From positions 62,001-126,000 of the forward strand of contig CAZGJN010000003.1 of NCBI GenBank assembly GCA_964526645.1: DNA of 64,000 bases, given 5' to 3'. The notes under the pieces were generated by a model, which saw nothing but the letters and a program-made list of their open reading frames with translations, was not told the origin of the DNA and did not search any database. Below, piece after piece: positions 41,581 to 49,682 of the stretch. A program made the position numbers and the translations under genes. Within the stretch, counting starts at the first letter, position 1; every line of letters begins with the position of its first letter. Source of the DNA: JADJNW01 sp964526645. Lineage in GTDB: Bacteria; Bacteroidota; Bacteroidia; Chitinophagales; Saprospiraceae.

Positions 41581-41672
41581 TAAATTTTTAGTACAATTTA
41601 AATATGCTCATTTACTTACATCAGCGAATGTTATTTTCAAAAAAATTCACTTACCTAAAATCTGACGTTGCT

Positions 41673-43535
41673 ATGAAAAGTAAGCTCTTTTTTCTACTAT
41701 TTATTGCATTGTACGTCAACACCTTTGGGCAGACAGCTTTAGATGATTCCCTTTTTGTGAGGGAGCACTATACCAAAATAGAGCGGATGATCCCTATGCG
41801 CGATGGTATCCGGCTTTTCACTTCTATCTATATTCCCAAAGATATTTCACCCAGCAATAAGTACCCTTTCCTGCTGACGCGCACGCCTTATTCCTGCGCC
41901 CCTTATGGCGAAAGTGAGTACACGCCCCGCCTCACGCAATATGCACACCTCGCGCGGGAGGGCTTTATTATTGTGTACCAGGATGTGAGAGGAAGGTACA
42001 TGAGCGAAGGCGAATACATGGATGTGCGCCCGTTCAATCCGAATAAAAAAGGCAATGAAACTGATGAGAGCAGCGATACCTACGATACCGTGGATTGGTT
42101 GCTGAAAAATATTGCCAATAACAATGGAAACGTAGGGATTCATGGTATCTCCTATCCTGGTTTTTACACCTCCGCTGCTATACCTGCCGCGCACCCGGCG
42201 ATCAAAGCTGTATCGCCTCAAGCGCCTGTGACAGACTGGTTTATGGGGGATGATTTTCACCACAATGGTGCTTTTTTCCTCATGGATGCGTTTTCATTTT
42301 ATTATTCATTTGGTGCCTCACGCCCTAAGCCTACCACAGAAACGGCGCCAGGGTTTGATTTTCCGATGCAGGATAATTACAAATTCTACCTCGAAACGGG
42401 CGCTTTGAAGAATTTTACAAACAAGTACATGAAAAACATCAAGTTTTGGAATGAATTGATGCAGCATCCCAACCTTGATGATTTTTGGAAAGCCCGCAAT
42501 GCCCGTCAGTATTTGACCGATGTAAAACCCGCCGTGATGGTGGTCGGTGGTCTATTTGATGCAGAGGATACCTTCGGTGCTTGGTACACTTACCAGGCCA
42601 TTGAAAAGCAAAATGCCGATGCAGACAATCGGATCGTGATGGGGCCCTGGTGTCACGGCTGCTGGTCGCGCGATAAAGGGGACGCACTGGGCAATGTCCA
42701 TTTCGGTAGCAATACTGGCGTTTATTATCGCCAAAATATTGAGTTGCCATTTTGGAAATATTACCTGAAAGGAGAAGGCAGCGCCTCCTTGCCGGAAGCG
42801 CAAATCTTTGACTCTGGAGCAAATGCCTGGAAAGCCTACCAGGAGTGGCCTCCCAAAAATGTGCAAACACAAAAATTATATTTCCATGCCAATGGCAAAC
42901 TATCTTTTGAAGCGCCCACGGTCAAGGAAAACTTTGACGAATATGTCGCTGATCCCAATAAACCAGTGCCTTATACCGAAGCCGTTCACTTGCAGCGTAC
43001 ACGAGAATATATGACGGACGATCAGCGCTTTGCGGCTCGCCGCCCGGATGTAATGATCTATCAAAGTGAGATTCTGACAGAAGATGTGACCCTGGCTGGG
43101 GCTGTTTTTGCAAATTTATTTGTAGCAACCACCGGCACGGACGCGGATTATGTGGTAAAATTAGTGGATGTTTTTCCTGATGACCGGCAAAATAGGCACG
43201 AAAACGAAGCAGTACCCATGAGTGGTTATCAAATGCTGGTGCGAGGCGAGGTGATGCGCGGGCGTTTTCGCAATAGCTTCGAAAAACCGGAAGCCTTCAC
43301 GCCCAACAAGGTCGAAAAAGTTCGATTTTTGCTGCCCGATGTATTGCATACTTTCAAAAAAGGACATCGCATTATGATTCAGGTGCAAAACTCCTGGTTT
43401 CCGCTGGTAGATCGAAATCCTCAAAAGTTTGTAGATATTTATAATGCAAATGATGCTGATTTTCAAAAAGCTACGCACCGTATTTATTTTGATCAAACAA
43501 GACCATCCCATGCGGAGGTAATGATTTTGAAATAG
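41673..43535 (+). CDS. Secreted CocE/NonD family serine hydrolase
   Basis: About 620 residues from ATG 41673, which opens a signal peptide (LFFLLFIALYVNTFGQ). Alpha/beta-hydrolase core with IPMRDGIRLFTSIYIPKD, LLTRTPYSCAPYG, VYQDVRGRYMSEGEY, the nucleophile serine in VGIHGISYPGFY (about residue 150), the acid in GGLFDAEDTFG and the histidine in GPWCHGCWSRD. A C-terminal jelly-roll domain follows (VFANLFVATTGTDADYVVKL, RIMIQVQNSWFPLVDRNP). The family covers cocaine esterase, glutaryl-7-ACA acylase and alpha-amino acid ester hydrolases or peptidases; substrate uncertain. It acts in the periplasm. Confidence 0.92.
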   Translation: MKSKLFFLLFIALYVNTFGQTALDDSLFVREHYTKIERMIPMRDGIRLFTSIYIPKDISPSNKYPFLLTRTPYSCAPYGESEYTPRLTQYAHLAREGFIIVYQDVRGRYMSEGEYMDVRPFNPNKKGNETDESSDTYDTVDWLLKNIANNNGNVGIHGISYPGFYTSAAIPAAHPAIKAVSPQAPVTDWFMGDDFHHNGAFFLMDAFSFYYSFGASRPKPTTETAPGFDFPMQDNYKFYLETGALKNFTNKYMKNIKFWNELMQHPNLDDFWKARNARQYLTDVKPAVMVVGGLFDAEDTFGAWYTYQAIEKQNADADNRIVMGPWCHGCWSRDKGDALGNVHFGSNTGVYYRQNIELPFWKYYLKGEGSASLPEAQIFDSGANAWKAYQEWPPKNVQTQKLYFHANGKLSFEAPTVKENFDEYVADPNKPVPYTEAVHLQRTREYMTDDQRFAARRPDVMIYQSEILTEDVTLAGAVFANLFVATTGTDADYVVKLVDVFPDDRQNRHENEAVPMSGYQMLVRGEVMRGRFRNSFEKPEAFTPNKVEKVRFLLPDVLHTFKKGHRIMIQVQNSWFPLVDRNPQKFVDIYNANDADFQKATHRIYFDQTRPSHAEVMILK

Positions 43536-43547
43536 GCATTAGACCAC

Positions 43548-43722
43548 AGATATTAGACGTTAGATATTAAATTGATTTTCAGCGCTTTGGAATAAAAATA
43601 ATTTCAACCGCAAAATATCAAATTTAAAATGTAAAAGCTTTCGTAGCCTTCAATTTTGCTGTTACGCTATAGAAAAACTTTTGCTACAGTGTGTTCAGTT
43701 TATTGTCTGATGTCTATTGTCT
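43548..43722. repeat. Imperfect 25-bp inverted repeat made of reiterated words
   Basis: The left arm (43548-43572) reads AGATATTAGACGTTAG then ATATTAAAT; the right arm (43698-43722) reads GTTTATTGTCTGATG then TCTATTGTCT. The arms match in 17 of 25 pairs, and most of the rest are G-T wobbles. Each arm itself repeats a 7-9-nt word. The element fills most of the 200-bp gap before paaG. Confidence 0.5.
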
Positions 43723-43734
43723 TAAATCTTAAAC

Positions 43735-44514
43735 ATGAATGAAACTATCCTCTTCGAGAAAATTGGCAAGGTCGCCAAAATTAAACTGAATCGCCCTCAG
43801 GTTTACAATAGCTTCAACCGTGAAATGGCACTGGCATTGCAAGAACGCTTAGACGAATGCAAAGAGGACTCGGAAGTTCGGGCAATTTATTTGACCGGCG
43901 AAGGAAAAGCTTTTTGTGCGGGGCAGGATTTGCAGGAGGTCGTTAGCGAAAATGCACCTGCCTTGACGACGATCTTGTCTGAGCATTACAACCCAATCAT
44001 CCTGCGGATTCGGGAGATAGAAAAACCGGTAGTAGCGGCCGTCAATGGCGTAGCAGCAGGCGCGGGGGCCAATATTGCACTGGCTTGCGATGTGGTGGTG
44101 GCGACCGAATCGGCAAGTTTTATTCAGGCTTTTAGCAAAATCGGGCTGATCCCCGATAGCGGTGGCACTTTCTTTTTGCCGCGCCTGGTGGGCTGGCAGC
44201 GCGCCGCTGCCCTGATGATGTTGGGCGACAAAGTCGCTGCGAAAGACGCTGTAGCAATGGGAATGATTTACAAAGCAGTGCCCGATGATCAATTTCAGGA
44301 GTTTACTTGGCAATTGGCAGATACGCTTTCCAATATGCCAACCAAAGGGCTGGGTTATACCAAAAGGGCGCTGAATCAGTCTTTTACAAATAGCTTATCG
44401 CAGCAACTAATGGTAGAAGATACGCTACAAACTGCTGCAGGCCATACAGCTGATTATCAGGAAGGGGTGCAGGCTTTCCTCGAAAAAAGAGCGCCGCATT
44501 TCAAAGGATCATAA
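43735..44514 (+). CDS. paaG: Enoyl-CoA hydratase/isomerase family protein, PaaG-like
   Basis: 259 residues. Crotonase core: KIKLNRPQVYNSFNREMALA, YLTGEGKAFCAGQDLQEV, KPVVAAVNGVAAGAGANIAL, and SFIQAFSKIGLIPDSGGTFF with the acidic residue expected for PaaG-type ring 1,2-epoxyphenylacetyl-CoA isomerase. The AFCAGQDL segment and the C-terminal GHTADYQEGVQAFLEKRAP also favour PaaG over PaaF. It probably acts in aerobic phenylacetate degradation, in line with paaD upstream, although the genes between and around are not a classical paa operon. Confidence 0.88.
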   Translation: MNETILFEKIGKVAKIKLNRPQVYNSFNREMALALQERLDECKEDSEVRAIYLTGEGKAFCAGQDLQEVVSENAPALTTILSEHYNPIILRIREIEKPVVAAVNGVAAGAGANIALACDVVVATESASFIQAFSKIGLIPDSGGTFFLPRLVGWQRAAALMMLGDKVAAKDAVAMGMIYKAVPDDQFQEFTWQLADTLSNMPTKGLGYTKRALNQSFTNSLSQQLMVEDTLQTAAGHTADYQEGVQAFLEKRAPHFKGS

Positions 44515-45055
44515 AATGCCGCCGAAGTAGAAAGCAAGAGAGCTGGTAATCACGGGTTTGACCATTTTGATTATCGAATTTCCTACAACGGCGACGGGTT
44601 CTTCAAAAAAAACAGAGGTGAAACCTTTTTTCAAGGCATCACCTCTTTCGCAAGAATAGTTTTCATCTGAAAAATGGGAATGTGTAAAGATTGTGCAGAT
44701 TGTTTTCAAAATTCAGGGATTGTTGAAACCAAGTTTGATAGATTGTTTTTATTTGGGTGCAAATGCTTTTTGATTGTTGATACAAAGGAGCAGAAAAAAT
44801 ATGGATTGGGCAATACCCTGCCTGGCAGATGGCAGCGCCTTAGCAGAGTTTAACCACAACAAGGTGTTTTAAGGCAAAATTGTTAAGGCTATCTGTTTGT
44901 TTAATGAGTTGATTATCAATATTTGTCACAAATTGTTAAAAATTTAATTTATTCTTCTTAACAACTTTAACGAGTCCTAAGGACATGTAAAATAGCAATT
45001 TGTTACTTTTTTGCTTAGTTAATGTCATTTATTTGATTATAAATCCAAGAACTTA
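44515..45055. other. Non-coding region between paaG and meaB
   Basis: About 540 bp. A 66-codon minus-strand frame at 44509-44709 has no recognisable features and overlaps the paaG stop. TTGTTAA and TTAACAA near 44935-44965 form an inverted pair, and GTCCTAAGGAC lies just after it; these could belong to the meaB promoter region. No TANNTTTG box with a proper -33 was found. Confidence 0.4.
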
Positions 45056-46093
45056 TTGCAGCCAGGATCGAATCATAGTATCAATCCCAATTTAAAAAAG
45101 CAGCTTCGGACACAGCGAACAAAGGAGGAGTTTGTCCTTGGCATTTTAAAAAGTGACCGCGTGATACTGAGCCAGGCGATCACGCTGATAGAAAGCACCC
45201 GCCCCGAGCACCAGGCATTGGCTCAGGAAGTGATAGAAAGCTGCCTGCCGCAGTGTGGTCGCTCCATTCGTATTGGCATCACCGGTTCGCCTGGTGTTGG
45301 TAAAAGCACTTTCATCGAAGTATTTGGCAAACACTGCCTTCAGCAGGGACGAAAAATAGCCGTACTGGCAATAGACCCAAGCAGCCAGCTGAGTAAGGGT
45401 AGTATTTTGGGTGACAAAACCCGAATGGCGGCTTTGTCAAATTTAGACAATACCTTCATCCGCCCATCTGCCGCGGGAAACTCCCTGGGAGGCGTAGCCC
45501 ATAAAACCCGCGAAACCATTCTGCTGTGTGAGGCAGCCGGTTTTGATACGATTATTGTAGAAACAGTAGGCGTAGGACAATCTGAAGTTACGGTACGCTC
45601 TATGGTGGATTGTTTTTTGCTGCTGCTGTTGCCCGGAGCCGGCGATGAATTGCAAGGAATCAAGCGCGGCATTGTAGAAATGGCAGATATTCTGGCAGTC
45701 AATAAAGCCGATGGCGAGCGCATCGCACTGGCTAAGCGCGCCCAACAGGAATACCGCAACGCCTTGCACCTTTTCCCAGGCAAAGCAAGTGGCTGGACTC
45801 CCTCGGTAGTAGCCTGTTCTGCGGCTACCGGCGAAGGAATCTCGGAAATTTGGCAATTAGTGAAAACATTTTGGGATTTTACCCTGAAAAATGGTTATTT
45901 TGAGCAAAATAGACAGGCACAAACGCTGCATTGGCTTCATGAAACAATCGAAGCCCAACTGCGGCTCCGTTTTTACAATCATAAGGCGGTCAAGGCACAG
46001 TTGAAAAAAATAGAACAAGCCGTGCTGGAAGCAAAAACGACCATTACCAAAGCCGCCGATGAATTATTACTTTTAGCAAATAAGCCGCAATAG
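45056..46093 (+). CDS. meaB: Methylmalonyl-CoA mutase-associated GTPase MeaB
   Basis: 345 residues from TTG 45056, the only plausible start: no ATG occurs until far inside the domain, and a stop at 45020 limits the frame upstream. SIMIBI-class G domain with P-loop GITGSPGVGKST (about 74-85), LAIDPSSQLSKGSILGDKTR, SAAGNSLGGVAHKTRE, IIVETVGVGQSEVTV and the VNKAD guanine motif. MeaB protects and reloads the B12-dependent methylmalonyl-CoA mutase. The mutase genes are not in this window. Formerly called ArgK/LAO ATPase. Confidence 0.94.
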   Translation: MQPGSNHSINPNLKKQLRTQRTKEEFVLGILKSDRVILSQAITLIESTRPEHQALAQEVIESCLPQCGRSIRIGITGSPGVGKSTFIEVFGKHCLQQGRKIAVLAIDPSSQLSKGSILGDKTRMAALSNLDNTFIRPSAAGNSLGGVAHKTRETILLCEAAGFDTIIVETVGVGQSEVTVRSMVDCFLLLLLPGAGDELQGIKRGIVEMADILAVNKADGERIALAKRAQQEYRNALHLFPGKASGWTPSVVACSAATGEGISEIWQLVKTFWDFTLKNGYFEQNRQAQTLHWLHETIEAQLRLRFYNHKAVKAQLKKIEQAVLEAKTTITKAADELLLLANKPQ

Positions 46094-46211
46094 CGGCAGG
46101 TAAGTTGGTAGTTTGTCGTCAAAAAATAAATATTGAACGAAAGAATCGCATAGAAGTGAACCAGATATCTTAATTTTCACTTTAAATAATCAAAACAAAA
46201 CATTTCAGTCC

Positions 46212-46802
46212 ATGAGATCATTAGTCACAGCTTTGGTTTTAATCGGTTTAGGTTTAATGGTATTTGTAAGTGGTTGTAGCAATTACAACACGATGGTGAG
46301 TATGGAAGAAGATGTAGAAAATGCCTGGGGCAAGGTACAAAGTGCCTACCAGCGCCGCGCCGATCTGATTCCCAACTTGGTGAACACGGTGAAAGGCTAC
46401 GCCAACTTCGAGCAGCAAACGCTCACGAAGGTCGTAGAGGCTCGTTCAAAGGCTACCAGCGTCAATATTGACCCAACCAATTTAACTCCCGAAAAACTGA
46501 AAGAATTTCAGCAGGCGCAGTCGGAGGTTTCTTCCGCTTTGGGTAGATTACTCGTGATTTCTGAAAATTATCCAGAACTGAAAGCAAATCAGAATTTTCT
46601 GGAATTGCAAGCCCAATTGGAAGGTACGGAAAATCGGATCAAGGTAGAAAGGGACAACTACAACAATGTCGTAACCGGATTCAATAAAAAAGTACGCCGT
46701 TTTCCGGGCAATCTCTACGCCGGTATGTTTGGCTTTGCCCAGAAATCGCAGTTTGAAGCAGATGCCGCTGCCCAAAATGCACCAAGTGTCAATTTTGAAT
46801 AA
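46212..46802 (+). CDS. lemA: LemA family protein
   Basis: 196 residues. The N-terminus has a lipoprotein-like signal (GLMVFVSGCSNYNTM). The LemA core follows: VENAWGKVQSAYQRRADLIP, NLVNTVKGYANFEQQTLTKV, LLVISENYPELKANQNFLEL, TENRIKVERDNYNNVV and NKKVRRFPGNLYAGMFGF, largely coiled helices. The function of LemA is poorly defined; it is very often encoded with TPM-domain proteins, as here. It begins the three-gene unit that continues to 48211. Confidence 0.95.
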   Translation: MRSLVTALVLIGLGLMVFVSGCSNYNTMVSMEEDVENAWGKVQSAYQRRADLIPNLVNTVKGYANFEQQTLTKVVEARSKATSVNIDPTNLTPEKLKEFQQAQSEVSSALGRLLVISENYPELKANQNFLELQAQLEGTENRIKVERDNYNNVVTGFNKKVRRFPGNLYAGMFGFAQKSQFEADAAAQNAPSVNFE

Positions 46803-46812
46803 GGAATTCCTT

Positions 46813-46876
46813 GTGGTGTTGTAGTGTTAAAATGTTAAAAATCAAATAACTACAACACCACTCTACCATAACACTA
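46813..46876 (+). repeat. Two mutually exclusive hairpins in the lemA-TPM gap
   Basis: GTGGTGTTGTAGT (46813-46825) pairs perfectly with ACTACAACACCAC (46849-46861). TAGTGTTA (46822-46829) also pairs perfectly with TAACACTA (46869-46876). The two share bases 46822-46825, so only one can form. The second ends 4 nt before the ATG at 46881 and would occlude the start region. Confidence 0.6.
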
Positions 46877-46880
46877 GCAA

Positions 46881-47312
46881 ATGCTTGCATTTTTTAACAA
46901 AAAGGAAGAACAGCGCATCGTAGCTGCGATTCAGGAAGCCGAACGCAATACTTCCGGCGAGATCAGAGTGCATCTGGAAAAAAAATTGGAAAAAGAAGTG
47001 TTGGACGAAGCGAAGGAAGCTTTCGCTAAATTGAACATGCACCAGACCAAAGCGCGCAATGGTGTTTTGATTTTTATTGCACCGGCCCATCATCAATTTG
47101 CCATTATCGGCGATGAAGGCATTCACAAGGTGGTTGGTGAAGACTTCTGGAAGGAAGAACGCGACTTGATGCAGCAGCATTTTCGGAAAGGCGCTTTCGC
47201 AGATGGCGTTTGTAAAGCAATTGCTCAAGTGGGCGAGAAGCTGAAAATTCACTTTCCTTATCAAAGCGACGATGCCAACGAATTATCCGATGACATTTCG
47301 TATGCTGAATGA
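46881..47312 (+). CDS. TPM-domain protein without signal peptide
   Basis: 143 residues. TPM fold: IVAAIQEAERNTSGEIRVHL, RNGVLIFIAPAHHQFAIIGD, EGIHKVVGEDFWKEERDLMQ, FADGVCKAIAQVGEKL. There is no signal peptide or membrane span, unlike the next gene, so it is cytoplasmic or peripheral. TPM domains (named for TLP18.3, Psb32, MOLO-1) take part in membrane-protein turnover in plastids; the bacterial role is unknown. It is the second gene of the lemA unit. Confidence 0.92.
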   Translation: MLAFFNKKEEQRIVAAIQEAERNTSGEIRVHLEKKLEKEVLDEAKEAFAKLNMHQTKARNGVLIFIAPAHHQFAIIGDEGIHKVVGEDFWKEERDLMQQHFRKGAFADGVCKAIAQVGEKLKIHFPYQSDDANELSDDISYAE

Positions 47313-47404
47313 ACCGCAAAATGTAAAACCGCGAAATTCTAAACCGCAAAAGTTTCCCGCTTCCTTTTACATTTTGCACGTACATTTTTCGGTTTTGCGG
47401 TTTA
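47311..47404 (+). repeat. Interleaved inverted repeats (A-B-A'-B') in the TPM-TPM gap
   Basis: A, GCAAAATGTAAAA (47316-47328), is the perfect complement of A', TTTTACATTTTGC (47365-47377). B, TAAACCGCAAAA (47340-47351), is the perfect complement of B', TTTTGCGGTTTA (47393-47404). The order is that of a pseudoknot or of two competing hairpins. Extra AACCGC copies at 47312 and 47327 could also pair with B'. Confidence 0.65.
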
Positions 47405-47419
47405 AACTCAGGTGATGAT

Positions 47420-48211
47420 ATGAGCTATAAATATTTTTTTATACTGTCTTTACTTTTTCTCGCGGCAGATTTGTTTGCCAAAGACCTCCCGAAACAGCCT
47501 TCTCCTCCCCGCATTGTGAATGATTTCGCAGGTATGATGAGCGCTTCGGAAATGGATGCTTTAGAACGAAAATTGGTTGCCTATAATGATACCTCTTCTA
47601 CCCAGATCGCTGTAGTAACCGAGCGGTCGCTGGAAGGGGAAGACATTTTTGATTACACGGTGCGGCTCGCCAAAGCTTGGGGAATCGGGCAGAAGGACAA
47701 AAATAATGGTATCTTGCTTTATGTAGCACTCGATGATCGTAAGATTTACATCCAGGTGGGGTATGGTGCGGAAGGATTTTTGCCAGATGCCATTGCCAAA
47801 CGGATTATTGAAAATATTATCAAACCAGCTTTTCGAGATGGACAATACTATCAGGGTATTGATCGGGCAACCAGTGCCATTATGCAATACGGTAGCGGTG
47901 AATACACTGCTGAGGAATCGGAGGGAGATGTGGCTACGGCTATTATTGTTTTTGCAATTATCGTAATTGTTTTTCTTTTCATCATTATCGCCATAGCAAA
48001 AGCTTCTAAAAATAGCGGCGGCGATGATGGTGGTTATTGGCGGGGCGGCCGCTATGACGAACCTCGGAGCAGGGGCGGCGGCGGCTGGATTTTCTTCCCA
48101 CCTACGGGGGGCGGTGGCTGGTCAAACAATAGCGGTGGCAATGACTGGGGCGGTTTTGGCGGTTTTGGTGGGGGTGACTTTGGTGGCGGCGGCGCTGGTG
48201 GCGATTGGTAA
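47420..48211 (+). CDS. TPM-domain membrane protein with glycine-rich tail (YgcG-like)
   Basis: 263 residues. Signal peptide (LSLLFLAADLFAKD), TPM domain (about 30-160; PRIVNDFAGMMSASEMDALE, TQIAVVTERSLEGEDIFDYT, NGILLYVALDDRKIYIQVGY, DAIAKRIIENIIKPAF), one membrane segment (about 174-194), then a basic and glycine-rich tail (GGGGW and GGFGG repeats to the end). This is the standard LemA partner, probably anchored in the inner membrane with TPM on the outside. It completes the lemA unit. Confidence 0.93.
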   Translation: MSYKYFFILSLLFLAADLFAKDLPKQPSPPRIVNDFAGMMSASEMDALERKLVAYNDTSSTQIAVVTERSLEGEDIFDYTVRLAKAWGIGQKDKNNGILLYVALDDRKIYIQVGYGAEGFLPDAIAKRIIENIIKPAFRDGQYYQGIDRATSAIMQYGSGEYTAEESEGDVATAIIVFAIIVIVFLFIIIAIAKASKNSGGDDGGYWRGGRYDEPRSRGGGGWIFFPPTGGGGWSNNSGGNDWGGFGGFGGGDFGGGGAGGDW

Positions 48212-48317
48212 ACGGATTGGCAAGGCTAAAGCATTTATACACTCGCTTCAAAGTGCTGATTGGTTAATTTTCAATGATCAATGACTTAGAACTAATTTTA
48301 TTTTAGTTGTATTCAAA

Positions 48318-49580
48318 ATGCTGCTTAAAATTGCCTCACTTTGTCTTGTGTTTGTCATCTTTTTGAGTAGCGGCTGTGCGCCTCGTTTGCAACGTTGGTT
48401 TTGCAAACTGGAAGATATTGAAAGGCAAGCTTCTGTTGAAAAAAATACCTCACAGCGCAGAGTAAAAAATCCTTGTCAGGCTTTCGCATCTTACACCCCT
48501 GATTCAAAATATTTAGATCACACCCCTGTCAAATATGTACGGGTCAATTTTCATTGGGTCAATGCGGCGGATAGCTCCATCAATTTCTATGGGGCAAAAG
48601 CAATAGATTTTACCTATCGGCTGCTGGAAGCTATCAATAACGACCTGGCAGAGAATAAAAAAATGCTCTTACCTTTTGGCAATCAAACGCCAGTTTTACC
48701 GACACAGTACCGCTTCATGCTGACGCCCCGCGCTGATGATCCAAGTGACAAGGGCATTTATTTCCATTTTGAAGATGGGATCAGTTATTATGTGCACAAG
48801 GGTAAAAATGCCAATCTTTACGACCGCACAGTCATAGAAAAATATAGTATTCAAAAGGATTCTGTACTCAATATTTTTGTGATGCCGCATCACCCCGACA
48901 GCGTGGCATCGCCGAGCTATGGCGCTTTTGGAGTGGGGGTGGCTTTGGGTACCTGTGTCAAGGTAGCGGGGATGTTTGAAAATGGCGGCGATCCCGGCAA
49001 TTATAGGGGCTTGCTTAATCACGAAATCGGTCATGTTTTTGGCTTGGGGCATACTTGGGCCTTTGATGATGGTTGCGAAGATACGCCTCGGCATCCCAAT
49101 AAATGCTGGGTACAAACCGCCGAATCGCCTTGTGATACCTTAGCCTCCAACAATGTGATGGACTATAACGCTTATCAAAACGCCTGGACTCCCTGTCAGG
49201 TTGGGAAAATTCAATACCGCATGGCGCAGGAAAATGCACCCCAGCGCAGGCTGCTTTCCCCAAATTGGTGTCAATTACAAGAGGATCGGCACATTTTCAT
49301 TCGCGATTCCGTGGAATGGCTGGGCGCAAAAGACCTGGAAGGGCACCTGACAATTGAGCCGGGCGCTTCTCTAAAAATTTACTGTCGGGTTTCTTTACCT
49401 CAAAATGCCAAAATCACGATCAAACCAGGTGGTACGCTTATCTTGGAGAATGCCCGGCTGCACAATGCCTGCGGCGATCAGTGGCAAGGTATTGAAATTC
49501 AACAGCTTGGACCTACAAAAGGGAAAGTGATTTTTATCGGAGCGCCCAAAATAGAAAATACAAACAACCCATTCAATTAA
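48318..49580 (+). CDS. M43 (pappalysin)-like metalloprotease lipoprotein
   Basis: 420 residues. Lipoprotein signal (FLSSGCAPRLQ, cysteine at about 19). The metzincin zinc motif HEIGHVFGLGH lies near residue 235, followed by CEDTPRHPNKC and the Met-turn NNVMDYN (about 275-281), as in M43 and related families. After the protease domain, about 100 residues with GASLKIYCRVSLPQ, KPGGTLILENARLHN and QWQGIEIQQLG resemble the start of the beta-helical repeats that in many larger homologues precede a type IX sorting domain. Here the protein simply ends. Likely surface-anchored peptidase; target unknown. Confidence 0.85.
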   Translation: MLLKIASLCLVFVIFLSSGCAPRLQRWFCKLEDIERQASVEKNTSQRRVKNPCQAFASYTPDSKYLDHTPVKYVRVNFHWVNAADSSINFYGAKAIDFTYRLLEAINNDLAENKKMLLPFGNQTPVLPTQYRFMLTPRADDPSDKGIYFHFEDGISYYVHKGKNANLYDRTVIEKYSIQKDSVLNIFVMPHHPDSVASPSYGAFGVGVALGTCVKVAGMFENGGDPGNYRGLLNHEIGHVFGLGHTWAFDDGCEDTPRHPNKCWVQTAESPCDTLASNNVMDYNAYQNAWTPCQVGKIQYRMAQENAPQRRLLSPNWCQLQEDRHIFIRDSVEWLGAKDLEGHLTIEPGASLKIYCRVSLPQNAKITIKPGGTLILENARLHNACGDQWQGIEIQQLGPTKGKVIFIGAPKIENTNNPFN

Positions 49581-49682
49581 GCCCCTCATCAGAAAAAGCA
49601 CTTCGCGCAAATTCATCTTTATGCTGCAAATCAAAAAGCAAGTTTGACAATCACAAGATGGGCGGAACCGATAGGAAATCAA

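Noticed and set aside
44509..44709. 66-codon minus-strand frame after paaG
   Set aside because: Overlaps the paaG stop, has no start signal or family resemblance and only weak hydrophobicity.
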